Shown here piece by piece: positions 48,793 to 58,927 of a DNA stretch of 64,000 nucleotides. This stretch comes from Apostichopus japonicus (taxonomy: Eukaryota; Echinodermata; Holothuroidea; Aspidochirotida; Stichopodidae). A program made the translations under genes and the position numbers. A model generated the notes under the pieces. That model had not been told where the DNA came from. It worked only from the letters and a program-made list of their open reading frames with translations, and did no database searches. Location of the stretch: contig NC_092561.1 in the NCBI RefSeq assembly GCF_037975245.1, forward strand, positions 2,330,501 through 2,394,500. The letters are read 5' to 3'. The first letter of the stretch is position 1. The number at the start of each line of letters is the position of its first letter.

Positions 48793-49858
48793 TATATATA
48801 CAGACATATATACAAACATACATACAGACGCAACTTTGAATAAGAGGATTCCCCTCCCACATCATTGATTAGATGTCCACACTGCATATTTGGAAAGTTA
48901 AAAACTCAAAGTTGTCTTCATAAATACCTTTATATTAAAATTGTCCCTTGTCTATTTGCACGCTACTGGATTCTTCAAAAGTTAAACCTTATGAGTACGA
49001 ACGTATTGTATATTAGTTGCCATCATCGTAGATAATATGTAAGTCTACACTGAGGTTCATTTTTGCTTTAAGTATGTTATCAAAAAGAGAATACGTTTTT
49101 ATGTATCCCATATTTTCAGCCCCTCCCTAATTGACCCCTGGCCGCCCTTGCTGTGCCACTCCCCATCCTACCATCACTACCCCGCCCGATCTTTTCAGGA
49201 CTTTCATTGCCATCATTCATCAGATTTTACAACCAGCCTTTTGCAACAAACAAAAAAATAAAACGAAAATAGAACTTTAATAAACAATTCTGTCACTGAA
49301 ATATCTTGCAATGATTCTTTAAATCAAGAGGGAGTTCCCAGATATGCGATTAGATCTTCAGCATTGTCAGCTCTGAATAACGATACTATTACAACAACAA
49401 AAACATAAAAAAAAGAGGCAAAAGATTGAAAGTATACTCCCTTTCAATGTAATTATAAAGAGTATCTTGCATATAATTCGAGAATCGCTTTCCCCTTTTC
49501 GCCTAAAGGTCTCTTCGAATCTCTCTTCATTAACAAGTGGATGTTATTGGGTTATTGCAATATCATACAAAGAGAGAATGATAATGTTCTCTTGCGTTCA
49601 TCATATCTTCTTTTCGAATATACACATTTATACACATATAAGGCGATTCTTAATACTGTTATATAAAGCAGGCGGACTTGAAAGGATTCTGCCGTTAGGT
49701 AAGCCCTTTTTCGAACAACAATGCGTTTTCTTGAGTGTATTCATAGTAAACAGTACAAAGCAGAAACTGCTTCGTAGCTTAGCAACATTTGCTTTTCGTT
49801 TTATATAATTGTACCTTTTCTGTTATTTTTTCTTTCTATTCTTGATTTCTTCAACAGA
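48793..49858. other. Upstream region of the WS/DGAT-like gene
   Basis: No exon recognised. The promoter and any 5' non-coding exon of the downstream gene would lie here or further upstream. A plausible acceptor (TTCTTCAACAG) ends at 49858. Confidence 0.35.
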
Positions 49859-50050
49859 CGGAGGCAGTAACATTAACCTACATTAAGAGTACGAGATACG
49901 AACAGACCGGTGTTTGATGATTCGATGATTCTTTCGCAAGGATTTGTGGAAAATGTTCACATTACTCGAGAGAGTTAATACACAACGCAGGTATTATACG
50001 GGTGCGCAGAATGAGGAAGATGTGCATTATACTTAAAACATTGTAACGAG

Positions 50051-51502
50051 ATGCCTCTCCGAGCCTATGCGCTAGTACATCACATATGTGGAATATTTCG
50101 CCAATTAATAATATTAGTTATTATTCTCATCTGGTGTTTCTGCGGTCTCCCCTTACTTTTACCCTTGTTGTTAATCCTTCTTTTGTTTTCTGTGATAGTC
50201 TATCTGACACGTGCCATATTTAATCGCGTTACTGACCATCACAAGGCGATCAGGCTCAACCCCGACGAACGTGCTTTGTTAAATAAAGTTGGTAGTAGCG
50301 GTATCGTCCAGTGTTTGATTTTTCTCAACGCGCCGGTTGTGCTTCACAGACTACAAGATAAGTTAGAGGGCGTCGTGACTGGAAGGCCATTTGGAAGTAT
50401 GTTGGACAATTTGACGAGACGTTTGATTCTCGACGAACAACCACTCTGGCGCGAAGTAGATAATTTTGACATATCTAAACATGTACGCGAGATTAAAGAA
50501 TGTTTCGATTCAATCGAACAAGTGGAGGGATTTGTCGATCAATGCTCCAGTGAAGCGTTAAACCTAGCTAATCCTTTATGGGAAATTAAATCGTGTTCTT
50601 TCAAACAGGAAGGCTTTCTGTTACTGAGATTTCACCCATGTGTTATCAGTGGGAAAAGAGCTATGTATCTATGGTGCAGTAGCCTAGCTGATACATCTTG
50701 CGAATACTCTTCACCACATCGTTTCCCCGGAAACCAGACGTGGAAAAGCGCCCTCAGTTATATCGTTAAATTTCCATTCTATTTGCTGAAATCATGGAAA
50801 TATCAAACCAAGACAAAACAGTGTCGAGATGCTTTTTTCTCGAAGGATCGGAATTTCAATAATATTTGTAAGGGTAGGAAGAGACACGCATGGTCAGGTA
50901 AGATACACTTGCCTTCGCTTCTTCACACAGCAGCTGTTCTAAGGACGACTTTAAGTGCCGTTTCGCTAAGTGCTTTAGCTAGCAGTATACGGTTACTACC
51001 GAATAATTTCAATGACGTTGATATGTTTCCAGTCAAATTGCTTTATGATTTCAACAATGCTTCCACTTCGTCAAGAGGTTTTCCACCATCGTACCGCGAG
51101 GCAAATATAACCGCACCATGCAAAATTGAGGGCGCTGTTCCATGTTTATGGACTATTCGTCAAACTGTTACGTCACTTAAAGGCAACATATTCCCTTATT
51201 TGACATCGCTTACATTGAGAGTTTTGAAGGTTTTTTCAGCTCATAAACTTCCTTTCAAGTTTTTGTCGTGGCTCATGATGAAGAGGGCGCTATGTCTTTT
51301 TACCAGTCTTTCCGGTTCTACTGCTACATTATACATCTGTGGAAGGAGAGTTCAGAATTTATGTATGTGGTACCCAGTTACACCTGATGTCATATTATCT
51401 TCGTCATTGATGACGTATGCTGACGAATGTCGTATTTGCGTGGAATTGTGGGAAGATTGTGGTATCGATCCGCATGAACTAGTCAAAGAGTGTCAGCGAC
51501 AG
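50051..51502 (+). CDS. WS/DGAT-like exon 1
   Basis: A single 1452-nt exon encodes the membrane segment and the whole acyltransferase-like domain (484 residues), ending CAG|GTAAAT. Transcription probably enters from an acceptor at 49858, giving ~190 bp of 5' leader in this exon. Confidence 0.87.
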
Positions 51503-53366
51503 GTAAATTGATAAGTTTGGTATCATTTTGTAGACCACACTTCATCAGAACTAAGTAACGTATTGCTTATAAGGATATTAAGGAGCCAACGTCAGAGATA
51601 ATTTGTAGGCAATTTGAGATGCGTAAGTCCATGTTCAGCCCAGTGGCTTAAATGTTTGGTAGAAGTAGTGTGGTGTCAACACATCAGGCATGTAAGTCAG
51701 GAGTTATATGTTGTTGTCGTGGGGAGGGGGGGGGGGGGTAGGGTCGTCCTTTAATTCGTGATGGTTTTGTTCAAATGGTTGTGGCACAAATTGGGCGGGG
51801 AGGGTGGTGGGCGCATTGTCTGCACGGGCCTGCGTCACATTAATTATCGATGGTATGAAAGCATATCATTAAGTCTGGTGTAACTGGTATTAATCTTATT
51901 AGTGCATGGATAGAGGACGTGAAGAAATGATATGTGAAAGCGAGGAAGGGGGGGGGGGTTAGCTAGGGGTAACCCTTCCATAGACTTCGATGATGACGAT
52001 GACGATAAATATTACGTAGAGGGTGGTGATGCCGATGGCGTTAATGATGAATTGAACATTAGCGAAGACGATAACAATGAATAGGTTAATTGCGTCGTAA
52101 AAGAGCAGGGCAGATCCATTGAGGAGATCCGCCTCCCTCCCCACACCCTTCAATGGGAAAGATTGTACCAAGACGGAATTAGCTATATATAATTTTATCG
52201 CAAAAAGTCTAGAGTGGAGTAGACAATTAGCCTGCTTCGCGCGGATGAATTTCGTACATTTTACCGATGTTTTCTTATGTACCGCTATTTCGGTATAGTA
52301 AATGCAGTATTTACCGTTCACCCCCCCACCCCCACCGACCCCTCCCTGCCACTTCTAAGGAATCTTGGATCCATCATTGAAGAGGTACGAGTATAATATT
52401 AACTCAGATTTACTATTGGTGTTCTTTTTTTCTTATTTTTAATCAGATTGAGATTCTGATGGAACTGATGAAGAACAGGCAGATACCCAAGAGAAGGAAA
52501 TCTGTGTTTTACGATGATGTGGACTTAGATGACCTTGATCTGGTAAATAAGTTGACCAATTTAGATGGAATTACAGAAATTGATCTTAAGATGATAGGCG
52601 TTGTGTATGTTAGACTCTTAGTGATTTTAGAAAGCTCGAGGGTGGGGGATTGTGTGGGGGATTGTGTTGGGGATTGTGTGGGGGATTGGGTGGGGGATTG
52701 GGTGGGGGATTGGGTGGGGGGTGTGGATGAGAAAGTGGTGGGGTAGGGTAGGGGATTGTGTGGGGGAGGAGATGAGATGGGGTGGGGGTAGGGTTTGGGT
52801 TTCTTGATTATGCATCTGTATATAGAGAACGCTAAAAGCCGCATTAATTGCTACCCTGCTATATTTTCTACAAGTGAAAAAGAAGTAAAACTTACTATGA
52901 TACGCATATACAAACAGAAATGTTCAAAACAATACAATCGCAGATATTATGTTAGAAACATTGATTTTGCTTCTGAATAATCTCACATCATTTAAAAAAA
53001 AAAAAATTTCTTTGACAGAACTGTGGAGATGAAGTCCAGGACGATACCGCATCTGCCCACGTTACTAAACACATGACCAAGTTATTCATTGAAAGGTCCA
53101 AAGTGGACTCGATGGCAAACGGCACTGGAGGAAATTTTATCCAGGCCACGGCGGCAAGTGAAAACGAAGTAGACGACGGTATTGATCATTACCAATTACA
53201 AGACATTCCGTCTGTATCTAAAGAGGCATACCTCAGAGATATTGACGAATTACCTCACAGACTTTCAAAAGATGGGCAATCCACCCATCCTCCTACATCA
53301 GACTTTGAAGTTGGAATAGAAATATCTCCACCTGTAGAGAGGAGAAATTCAGCAGCTTTATTATAA
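50051..53366 (+). CDS. WS/DGAT-family acyltransferase-like protein, active-site motifs degenerate
   Basis: Joining 50051-51502, 52447-52542 and 53019-53366 gives 631 codons, all phase 0 with GT-AG introns. An in-frame TGA at 50012 and no intervening ATG support the start. Residues ~18-55 are a strongly hydrophobic membrane segment. FDISKHV (139-145), PLWE (175-178), WSGKIHLPSL (281-290) and the C-terminal G-x-x-V-x-x-x-x-x-x-P..D-x-x-x-x-x-W region follow the wax ester synthase/diacylglycerol acyltransferase fold. The catalytic HHxxxDG reads HPCVISG (195-201), losing the second His and the Asp, and the conserved ND reads SA (302-303). Active members esterify acyl-CoA with alcohols or diacylglycerol at the ER or lipid droplets; this one probably cannot. 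Residues 485-631 form a charged tail outside the usual domain. It may be a pseudoenzyme or a scaffold. Family call is strong; lack of activity is inference. Confidence 0.88.
52447..52542 (+). CDS. WS/DGAT-like exon 2
   Basis: 96 nt, phase 0-0, acceptor TTTTTAATCAG and donor CTG|GTAAAT. It encodes 32 residues: an amphipathic start, a basic patch (KRRKSVF) that could be a kinase site, and an acidic end (DDVDLDDLDL). Confidence 0.8.
52643..52790 (+). repeat. 12-bp G-rich minisatellite
   Basis: GGGGGATTGKGT-type units, about nine copies, in intron 2 of the WS/DGAT-like gene on the sense strand. Many closely spaced runs of four or five G give G-quadruplex potential in the pre-mRNA. Confidence 0.88.
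53019..53366 (+). CDS. WS/DGAT-like exon 3 (C-terminal tail)
   Basis: Starts after the acceptor TTCTTTGACAG in phase 0 and ends at TAA (53364-53366). It encodes 115 residues, acidic and Ser/Thr-rich (IDHYQLQDIPSVSKE), with no domain I recognise. Probably a disordered regulatory tail. Confidence 0.8.
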   Translation, partial: NCGDEVQDDTASAHVTKHMTKLFIERSKVDSMANGTGGNFIQATAASENEVDDGIDHYQLQDIPSVSKEAYLRDIDELPHRLSKDGQSTHPPTSDFEVGIEISPPVERRNSAALL

Positions 53367-53797
53367 GTATAGTTTTAAATTCACAAATTTGAGTGTGTGA
53401 TTCAGGATGGTGTGGGTGTTTTTTGGGGGGGGGGTGGGTAGGGGAGTGGGGAGGGAGGGGGTAGCAGAGAGGGTGAAGAAATCATCTCTGGATGATATTC
53501 TGTAAACAGTAATATTTTATTGTGCCTAAGTGTTAAAAGGTAAGTTTGCGCGACTTGTAAACCATGACACCAAATTGGAATTCTTATTTTTTTTACCTTT
53601 TTTATTGGTTTGTAATTTGAAGAATAGCCATGCGGTACATTTAACACGTTGTTCATGATCCCCTAGATTTGACATCAGAGATCTATATATGTATCAAATT
53701 ATACATATATATATATATATTGCCTTTACAACCATGCCGACATCTTCTCTATAAAACAGTTTCAATTCCTGCTACTCCTTGTCACTTTCGGTGATCA

Positions 53798-53836
53798 TGC
53801 ACTGAAGAAGAGCTAGTTTTGCTCGAAAGCTCTGCA
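53798..53836 (+). ncRNA. Type I hammerhead-like motif (CUGAAGA variant)
   Basis: TGCA, CTGAAGA, an extra A, stem II GAGC/GCTC with a 7-nt loop, GAAA, the palindrome AGCT as stem III, C at the cleavage position, then TGCA pairing with the first TGCA. Same architecture as 45235-45273 with different stem sequences. It lies just beyond the 3' end of the minus-strand LINE fragment. Confidence 0.52.
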
Positions 53837-53893
53837 AAAACCAAACATTGGCTGTTTTACTTCCAATCACTTACCTAATTCAATTATTGTATC

Positions 53894-54861
53894 TCACTCG
53901 AGATCCAGCCTTTCTCTAAATGCAGCATAGTTGTTTAACAGTTTTTCCATTATTCCTATATATATATATATATACAAATAGCGTTTCTTACAGTACTGTT
54001 GAACTTTTACAGCAAACTTAAACTTATAAAAGAATGTTTCCCTGTCTAGTTGTACATTTCTTCTTGAGCAATCAGAAATATAAATCTTCATATGTAATAT
54101 CAGAAAATTATATGGACTATATTCCTGACATAGAAAACCAAAGAAAATATCTTCTTTCGAAAAGAAAAACTGCTTGTTCAATAGTCGTCTCTCAATATCT
54201 AAAATAAAATAGGAGACCAGGCTACATTCCCAAAAGAGGTGTTCAATAGTCTCCTCATGTAACTTACAAAAAGAACAATTTGGCGAGTCTACAATATTCA
54301 TATTAAAAAGCAATTTCTTAGTAGGGATAATTCCATGCAAAAATTTGAACTGAAAATACTGCAAACGTGCTTCAGTAATACTCTTGTATGGCATCCTAAA
54401 CAACATCGCCCACTGCTCAGATTCAAAAGAATAAACAGTGTTCCACTTATCAAGTGAGGTGGGCAAAGAGGTTACCCCTTTTAGAAAAACCGGATAAAGT
54501 ATGTGGGAAACGGAATAATTACCCATAATTTTCTCAAGTAAGAGTTCACTGACAGTAGGGTTATTATCGGTATCCTGTAAGCCGATTTTCCAATGACGAG
54601 GAATCGCTTTAATTAAACCCCAGTAGTGAATAAACGCAAAATTACCAATATTGTAGGTCCTAACAAAAGTAAGGAAATCAAGAGGTCTATTATTAACATC
54701 AAAAAAGTCGGCAATTTTCATAATCCCCTTTTTGAACAGAATATCGTAAAAAATGGTCTTACTGTTAATTTTTACACTGGAATTATTCCAGATATACTCA
54801 TTTCCAAAATTATTATTAGGTGGGGCATAAGATGACTTTTCATTTATATGATGACTTAAAA
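53894..54861 (-). pseudogene. LINE reverse transcriptase C-terminal fragment (5'-truncated)
   Basis: An uninterrupted minus-strand frame of over 300 codons, opening after a stop near 54861 and ending at 53894. It encodes a WNNSSVKIN...YDILFKKGI segment, a ~150-residue helical region and a C-x2-C-x7-H-x4-C zinc-ribbon-like motif (CSFCKLHEETIEHLFWEC). These match the zf-RVT tail of L1/Tx1-type non-LTR retrotransposon ORF2. The catalytic domain and endonuclease are missing, as in a 5'-truncated insertion. The C-terminus includes Tyr-Ile repeats from a TA microsatellite. Confidence 0.82.
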
Positions 54862-55098
54862 AACAGCTTCATTCTAGATTAATTATTGTGTAACAACAAA
54901 ATAAAATCTGACATTGTATGTTTCTGTATATATATATTGTCGAAGAAATAAACAGGAGGAAAAAAAAATATATGTAAATACATTATCCGATGCAAATATA
55001 GAGGTTTCTAGTGCAAGAATAATACATTTGTTTTGATAACGATTCGATCTCTGAAACGAGGTGTCCTTTTACCCTGACCATTGTTACTAACGATTTTC

Positions 55099-55101
<3 letters not shown>

Positions 55102-55170
<69 letters not shown>
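55102..55170. repeat. TA microsatellite
   Basis: Uninterrupted (TA)n. Confidence 0.95.
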
Positions 55171-55172
<2 letters not shown>

Positions 55173-55894
55173 CCACGGATGGCGGGGGAAATTACCAGAT
55201 TTAGGGTCCTTCGCCTCGAACTCACAAGTTGTAAATGCGGATGCAAGAGTGTTCTTGCGTTGAAACAACGGCTGACAATTTATTACAAACTCTACAAAAT
55301 GATAAATATACATATGAAGAAATCATGATACATGACAATATAAATGGCTTAATAACCTAAATAAATCTCGGGGAAAACCTATACTCAATACTACGAAATA
55401 TCAATAACATTTCAACACAAATACAATTAAAGAATGAATACCCGCAATACTGTACAAAATGTATAATGAACATAATGAAATAATCTGAACTTAGAATTAA
55501 TACAATACGTTTGCCAACAGGCGAGGGCTTCTAACACCTCAATAATAGTCAGGACAACCCATGCCAGCTGCAACCATTATAGGAATTTCCACCTAACTGT
55601 TCCTAGACAGTAGGAATTTTCACCTCCTGAACCCACAAACTCTCAAGAGTCTTGTCGCTCTATAGCTATCCAAAATGGCAAAGATTCAAGGACAATGTCT
55701 GAGACATAAACAACAGTAAACAAATAATAACCAAGGTCTAAAAATATAACCTAACATATGTACTTTGTACAGTAAAGCACAGCCTAGCCAAAGGGGCAAC
55801 ACTTAAAACTACAATTAATTAACAATAGGGTACGTACAGCATTTATAAACAATATTTATGACTTAATCTCTTACGAAACTGAGTACAGCTCGCT
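55171..55894. other. Gene-free stretch
   Basis: No exon recognised on either strand. I searched it, and 56917-58836, for the missing last exon of the minus-strand lectin (W-N-D..C pattern) without success. Confidence 0.4.
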
Positions 55895-56916
55895 CGTATG
55901 GAAAGCCATTTTAACATTTAATCGGGAATTTTAGATATCTGAAATTGTTTCTTATTTCAGATATCTGAAATTGAATTCGAGATATCTGAAATAGATTTCG
56001 AGATATCTGAAATTCTAATTCAGATATCTGAAATTGAATTCGAGATATCTGAAATTGAATTCGAGATATCTAAAATAGATTTCGAGATATCTGAAATTCT
56101 AATTCAGATATCTGAAATTCAATTCGAGATATCTGAAATTGAATTCGAGATATCCGAAATTGAATTCGAGATATCTGAAATTCTATTTCAGATATCTAAA
56201 ATTTAATTCGAGATATCTGAAATTGAATTCGAGATATCTGAAATTGAATTCAAGATATCTGCCATTCTAATTCGAGATATCTGAAATTGAATTCGAGATA
56301 TCTGCAATTGAATTCGAGATATCTGAAATGCATATGCATAAATTTCCGATTAAATGTTAAAATGGCACGTATGGAAAGCCATTTTGACATTAAATCGGGA
56401 TATTTCAGGTATCTGTAATTGAATTCGAGATATCTGAAATTGAATTCGAGATATCTAAAATTCTATTTCAGATATCTGAAATTGAATTCGAGATATCTGA
56501 AATTGAATTCGAGATATCTGAAATTGAATTCGAGATATCTGAAAATGAATTCGAGATATCTGAAATTGAATTCGAGATATCTGAAATTATATTTGAGATA
56601 TCTGAAATTGAATTCGAGATATCTGAAATTGAATTCGAGATATCTGAAATTGAATTCGAGATATCTGAAATTGAATTCGAGATATCTGAAATTGAATTCG
56701 AGATATCTGAAATTGAATTCGAGATATCTCGAATTCAATTTCAGATATCTGAAATTCCCTGGTATTTCGAGATATCTGAAATTGATTTTAAGATATCTGC
56801 AATTATTTGTAGATATCTTAAATAAATTGTAGCCTCTGTAATTTAATTTGAGATAACTGAAATTATTTCGAGATATCTGAAATTCCTTATTAAATGTTAA
56901 AACGGCTTTCCATACG
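55895..56916. mobile_element. Two tandem palindromic MITEs filled with a 21-bp minisatellite
   Basis: The terminal sequence CGTATGGAAAGCCATTTT begins the element at 55895, recurs at 56368, and its inverse GGCTTTCCATACG closes it at 56916. A closing inverse also ends copy one (TTAAATGTTAAAATGGC, ~56350-56366). Inside, a 21-bp unit GAAATTGAATTCGAGATATCT repeats about 18 and 20 times. The unit contains the palindromes GAATTC and AGATATCT, so both strands read almost alike and stay open (N-S-R-Y-L-K repeats). Not protein coding. Confidence 0.82.
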
Positions 56917-57527
56917 CGGAAAAGAAGAAGACTCTACGCTCGCGGCGCGTAAGATCGCGGACATCGAGAAACTCCATTAACGCCAGCTCGCTGTATGTTG
57001 GTAGGACCGCCATCTTGGATACCAATGGGCAATGGCTTCGAGTCTGAAGCCGAAAACCAGAAAAACTAGAGGCATCCTGCCTCTAAGAAGGGGGACATCT
57101 CCTCACTGACTCCAGATATGAGTAACTCTGGGCTATTTACGACCCGAGATTGTTAGTTGTGTGCTCCCAAGCCACGTGTTTATGTTATATACTAGTATCG
57201 TTAGAAATATACATGAGTTCGTTAGATCATTCCCTCGGAGACACGTCGTTACTGTGTCACTTCTTAATCCATGAAAATCACCGCGCTTTTGGTGCAACGA
57301 TGACAGATCCAACAGATATTAATAAAATTATGAAATACTAAGGGGTTTACCAGGCGAACCCCGGAGCTCTGCAGAGACGCTGTTGGCCATTATCACAGCG
57401 TGTACAGAACCAACAAAACACATATGCAAAAGCTATGTGCACAAACTAACGCTACACAAACTGACTATTACGTAACACATAAATATTCAAAGGGTGCAAA
57501 CAACAAAATTTCACTTCACTCAATATA

Positions 57528-57592
57528 TGTATGTATATATATATATATATAGATATATATATATAGATATATATATATATATATATATATAT
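57528..57592. repeat. TA/TAGA microsatellite
   Basis: (TA)n with two TAGATA interruptions. Confidence 0.9.
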
Positions 57593-57810
57593 ATTACCCC
57601 CACCGCCTCTGCCCCTTCTCCCCTCGACTTCTCCTCTTATACCCCCCCCCCCCCCAGCTCTTTCAAATTAACAAGGGTTCATGCATATGATGTGAAGTAC
57701 AAGAACGATTGTTACTTTGATTGTGTAGACGATTGTGTAGCAGATCAACTTCATTTCTTTTCTTTCTTCCTGTTGTTTACTATGCTGGATCTGTTGCTCT
57801 TAATGTTGTA

Positions 57811-57842
57811 GAAGTGAGATGCCTGTACAAACATCTCACTTC
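57811..57842 (+). other. 11-bp perfect hairpin
   Basis: GAAGTGAGATG pairs with CATCTCACTTC across a 10-nt loop. It is isolated, 60 bp before an AATAAA on the same strand. Function unknown. Confidence 0.5.
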
Positions 57843-57882
57843 GACCGCTATCATTTTGGGTTTGGTTCGATACTTGTTCCAG

Positions 57883-58225
57883 TTTTAATCACACAAGTGA
57901 AAATAAACTTATAATATGCTCATGGATCAGGCGTGTGCTCTTGGGTGAAGTTGGAAGATGTCCCCTTACCCCCCCCCCCCCCCACTCATCATGCCCTGCA
58001 ATCCACATTAATGCCATGACAAGGTTGCACAATCTACATAGACATGACAAAATAATAATCAATAGTCAACTATGCACATTATAGAACTGTACAGTGAGAT
58101 TTGGATTCACGTGACTCTTTGCTACAACCAAATTTCATTGCTGGCTCCCGGAGAAAACTTGTGAGAGACTAGACGAATGGAAGCGTCGGGGAGGAGATGA
58201 ATGGAGTTGAGGTGGAAGATGGGAA
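57883..58225. repeat. ~340-bp direct repeat, copy A
   Basis: Nearly identical to 62971-63312 in the same orientation, with a handful of substitutions over the whole length including the internal C-tract. The two copies bracket the C-type lectin gene at a distance of about 5.09 kb. Confidence 0.92.
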
Positions 58226-58836
58226 GGACTGTAGAGAGGCTTGAGGGAGGGTAAACGGAGGAGGAGACAGGTTAAGAGACTGAAGGGGGAAGGGGGGGGG
58301 GGCGGGGATTGGATAAGACTACAGCTGAGGTAGTCTATTATCAACGCCTCCCTTATGCCACCTCTCCCCCCAACTCGAGACTCCATCTCTCTTGGCATGA
58401 AATAGATTGAAGACTGAGGTTTTTTAATAAGAAAGTTGGGAAATATTTCATTTAAACTATGAATAGCAACACAGAGCGAAACAAAAGACAGAATCATTCA
58501 GAGGGTAGATTGTTTTAATCAAGCTTTAAACAGGAAGTATTCCCAACACCTTTAGTGGTAGCGGCAACAATTAATTAGAAAGGGACATTCAATGATGTCA
58601 CACTGGTGTGTGATACCTGTCAAATTAGCAATGCAAGAATTGCACGTCAAGCGTTGCACCCTAGCAAAATGAAACATGAAATATTGAAGATGCACATTGA
58701 GTAAGCCTACAACGTCTGTATGACGTCACAATAGACACTGTATGACGTCACTATTTATGCCACACAGCTTACAAACGAATTTTACATATGAAAGGTTTTT
58801 CAAGCAAACAGGGCTGGTAATTCCAGTTTGGCTTAC

Positions 58837-58927
58837 CATTATCCAAGTTATTATACGTGATTGGTGCTCCATCAGTCCACTCATGGCCTAGTCTAAGGCT
58901 GATTTTTGAAAAGCCAATCCAGTAATG
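58837..58927 (-). CDS. C-type lectin exon 3
   Basis: 91 nt, acceptor TTTTATTTTTCAG and donor AATG|GTAAGC, phase 0 to phase 1. It encodes HYWIGFSKISLRLGHEWTDG and the start of the loop before the expected calcium/sugar site. Confidence 0.85.

Noticed and set aside
49190-49235. Hammerhead-like CTGATGA..GAAA on the minus strand
   Set aside because: Stem II is only A/U ends and neither stem I nor stem III pairs.
56419-56832. 137-codon NSRYLK-type repeat protein, and its minus-strand twin
   Set aside because: The 21-bp minisatellite is nearly palindromic, so both strands give the same peptide. No start context or splice signals.
57985-58020. Possible last lectin exon (minus-strand reading with W and H-D-E-W) inside repeat copy A
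   Set aside because: Stops in the relevant frames, no phase-1 acceptor and no final-cysteine pattern.
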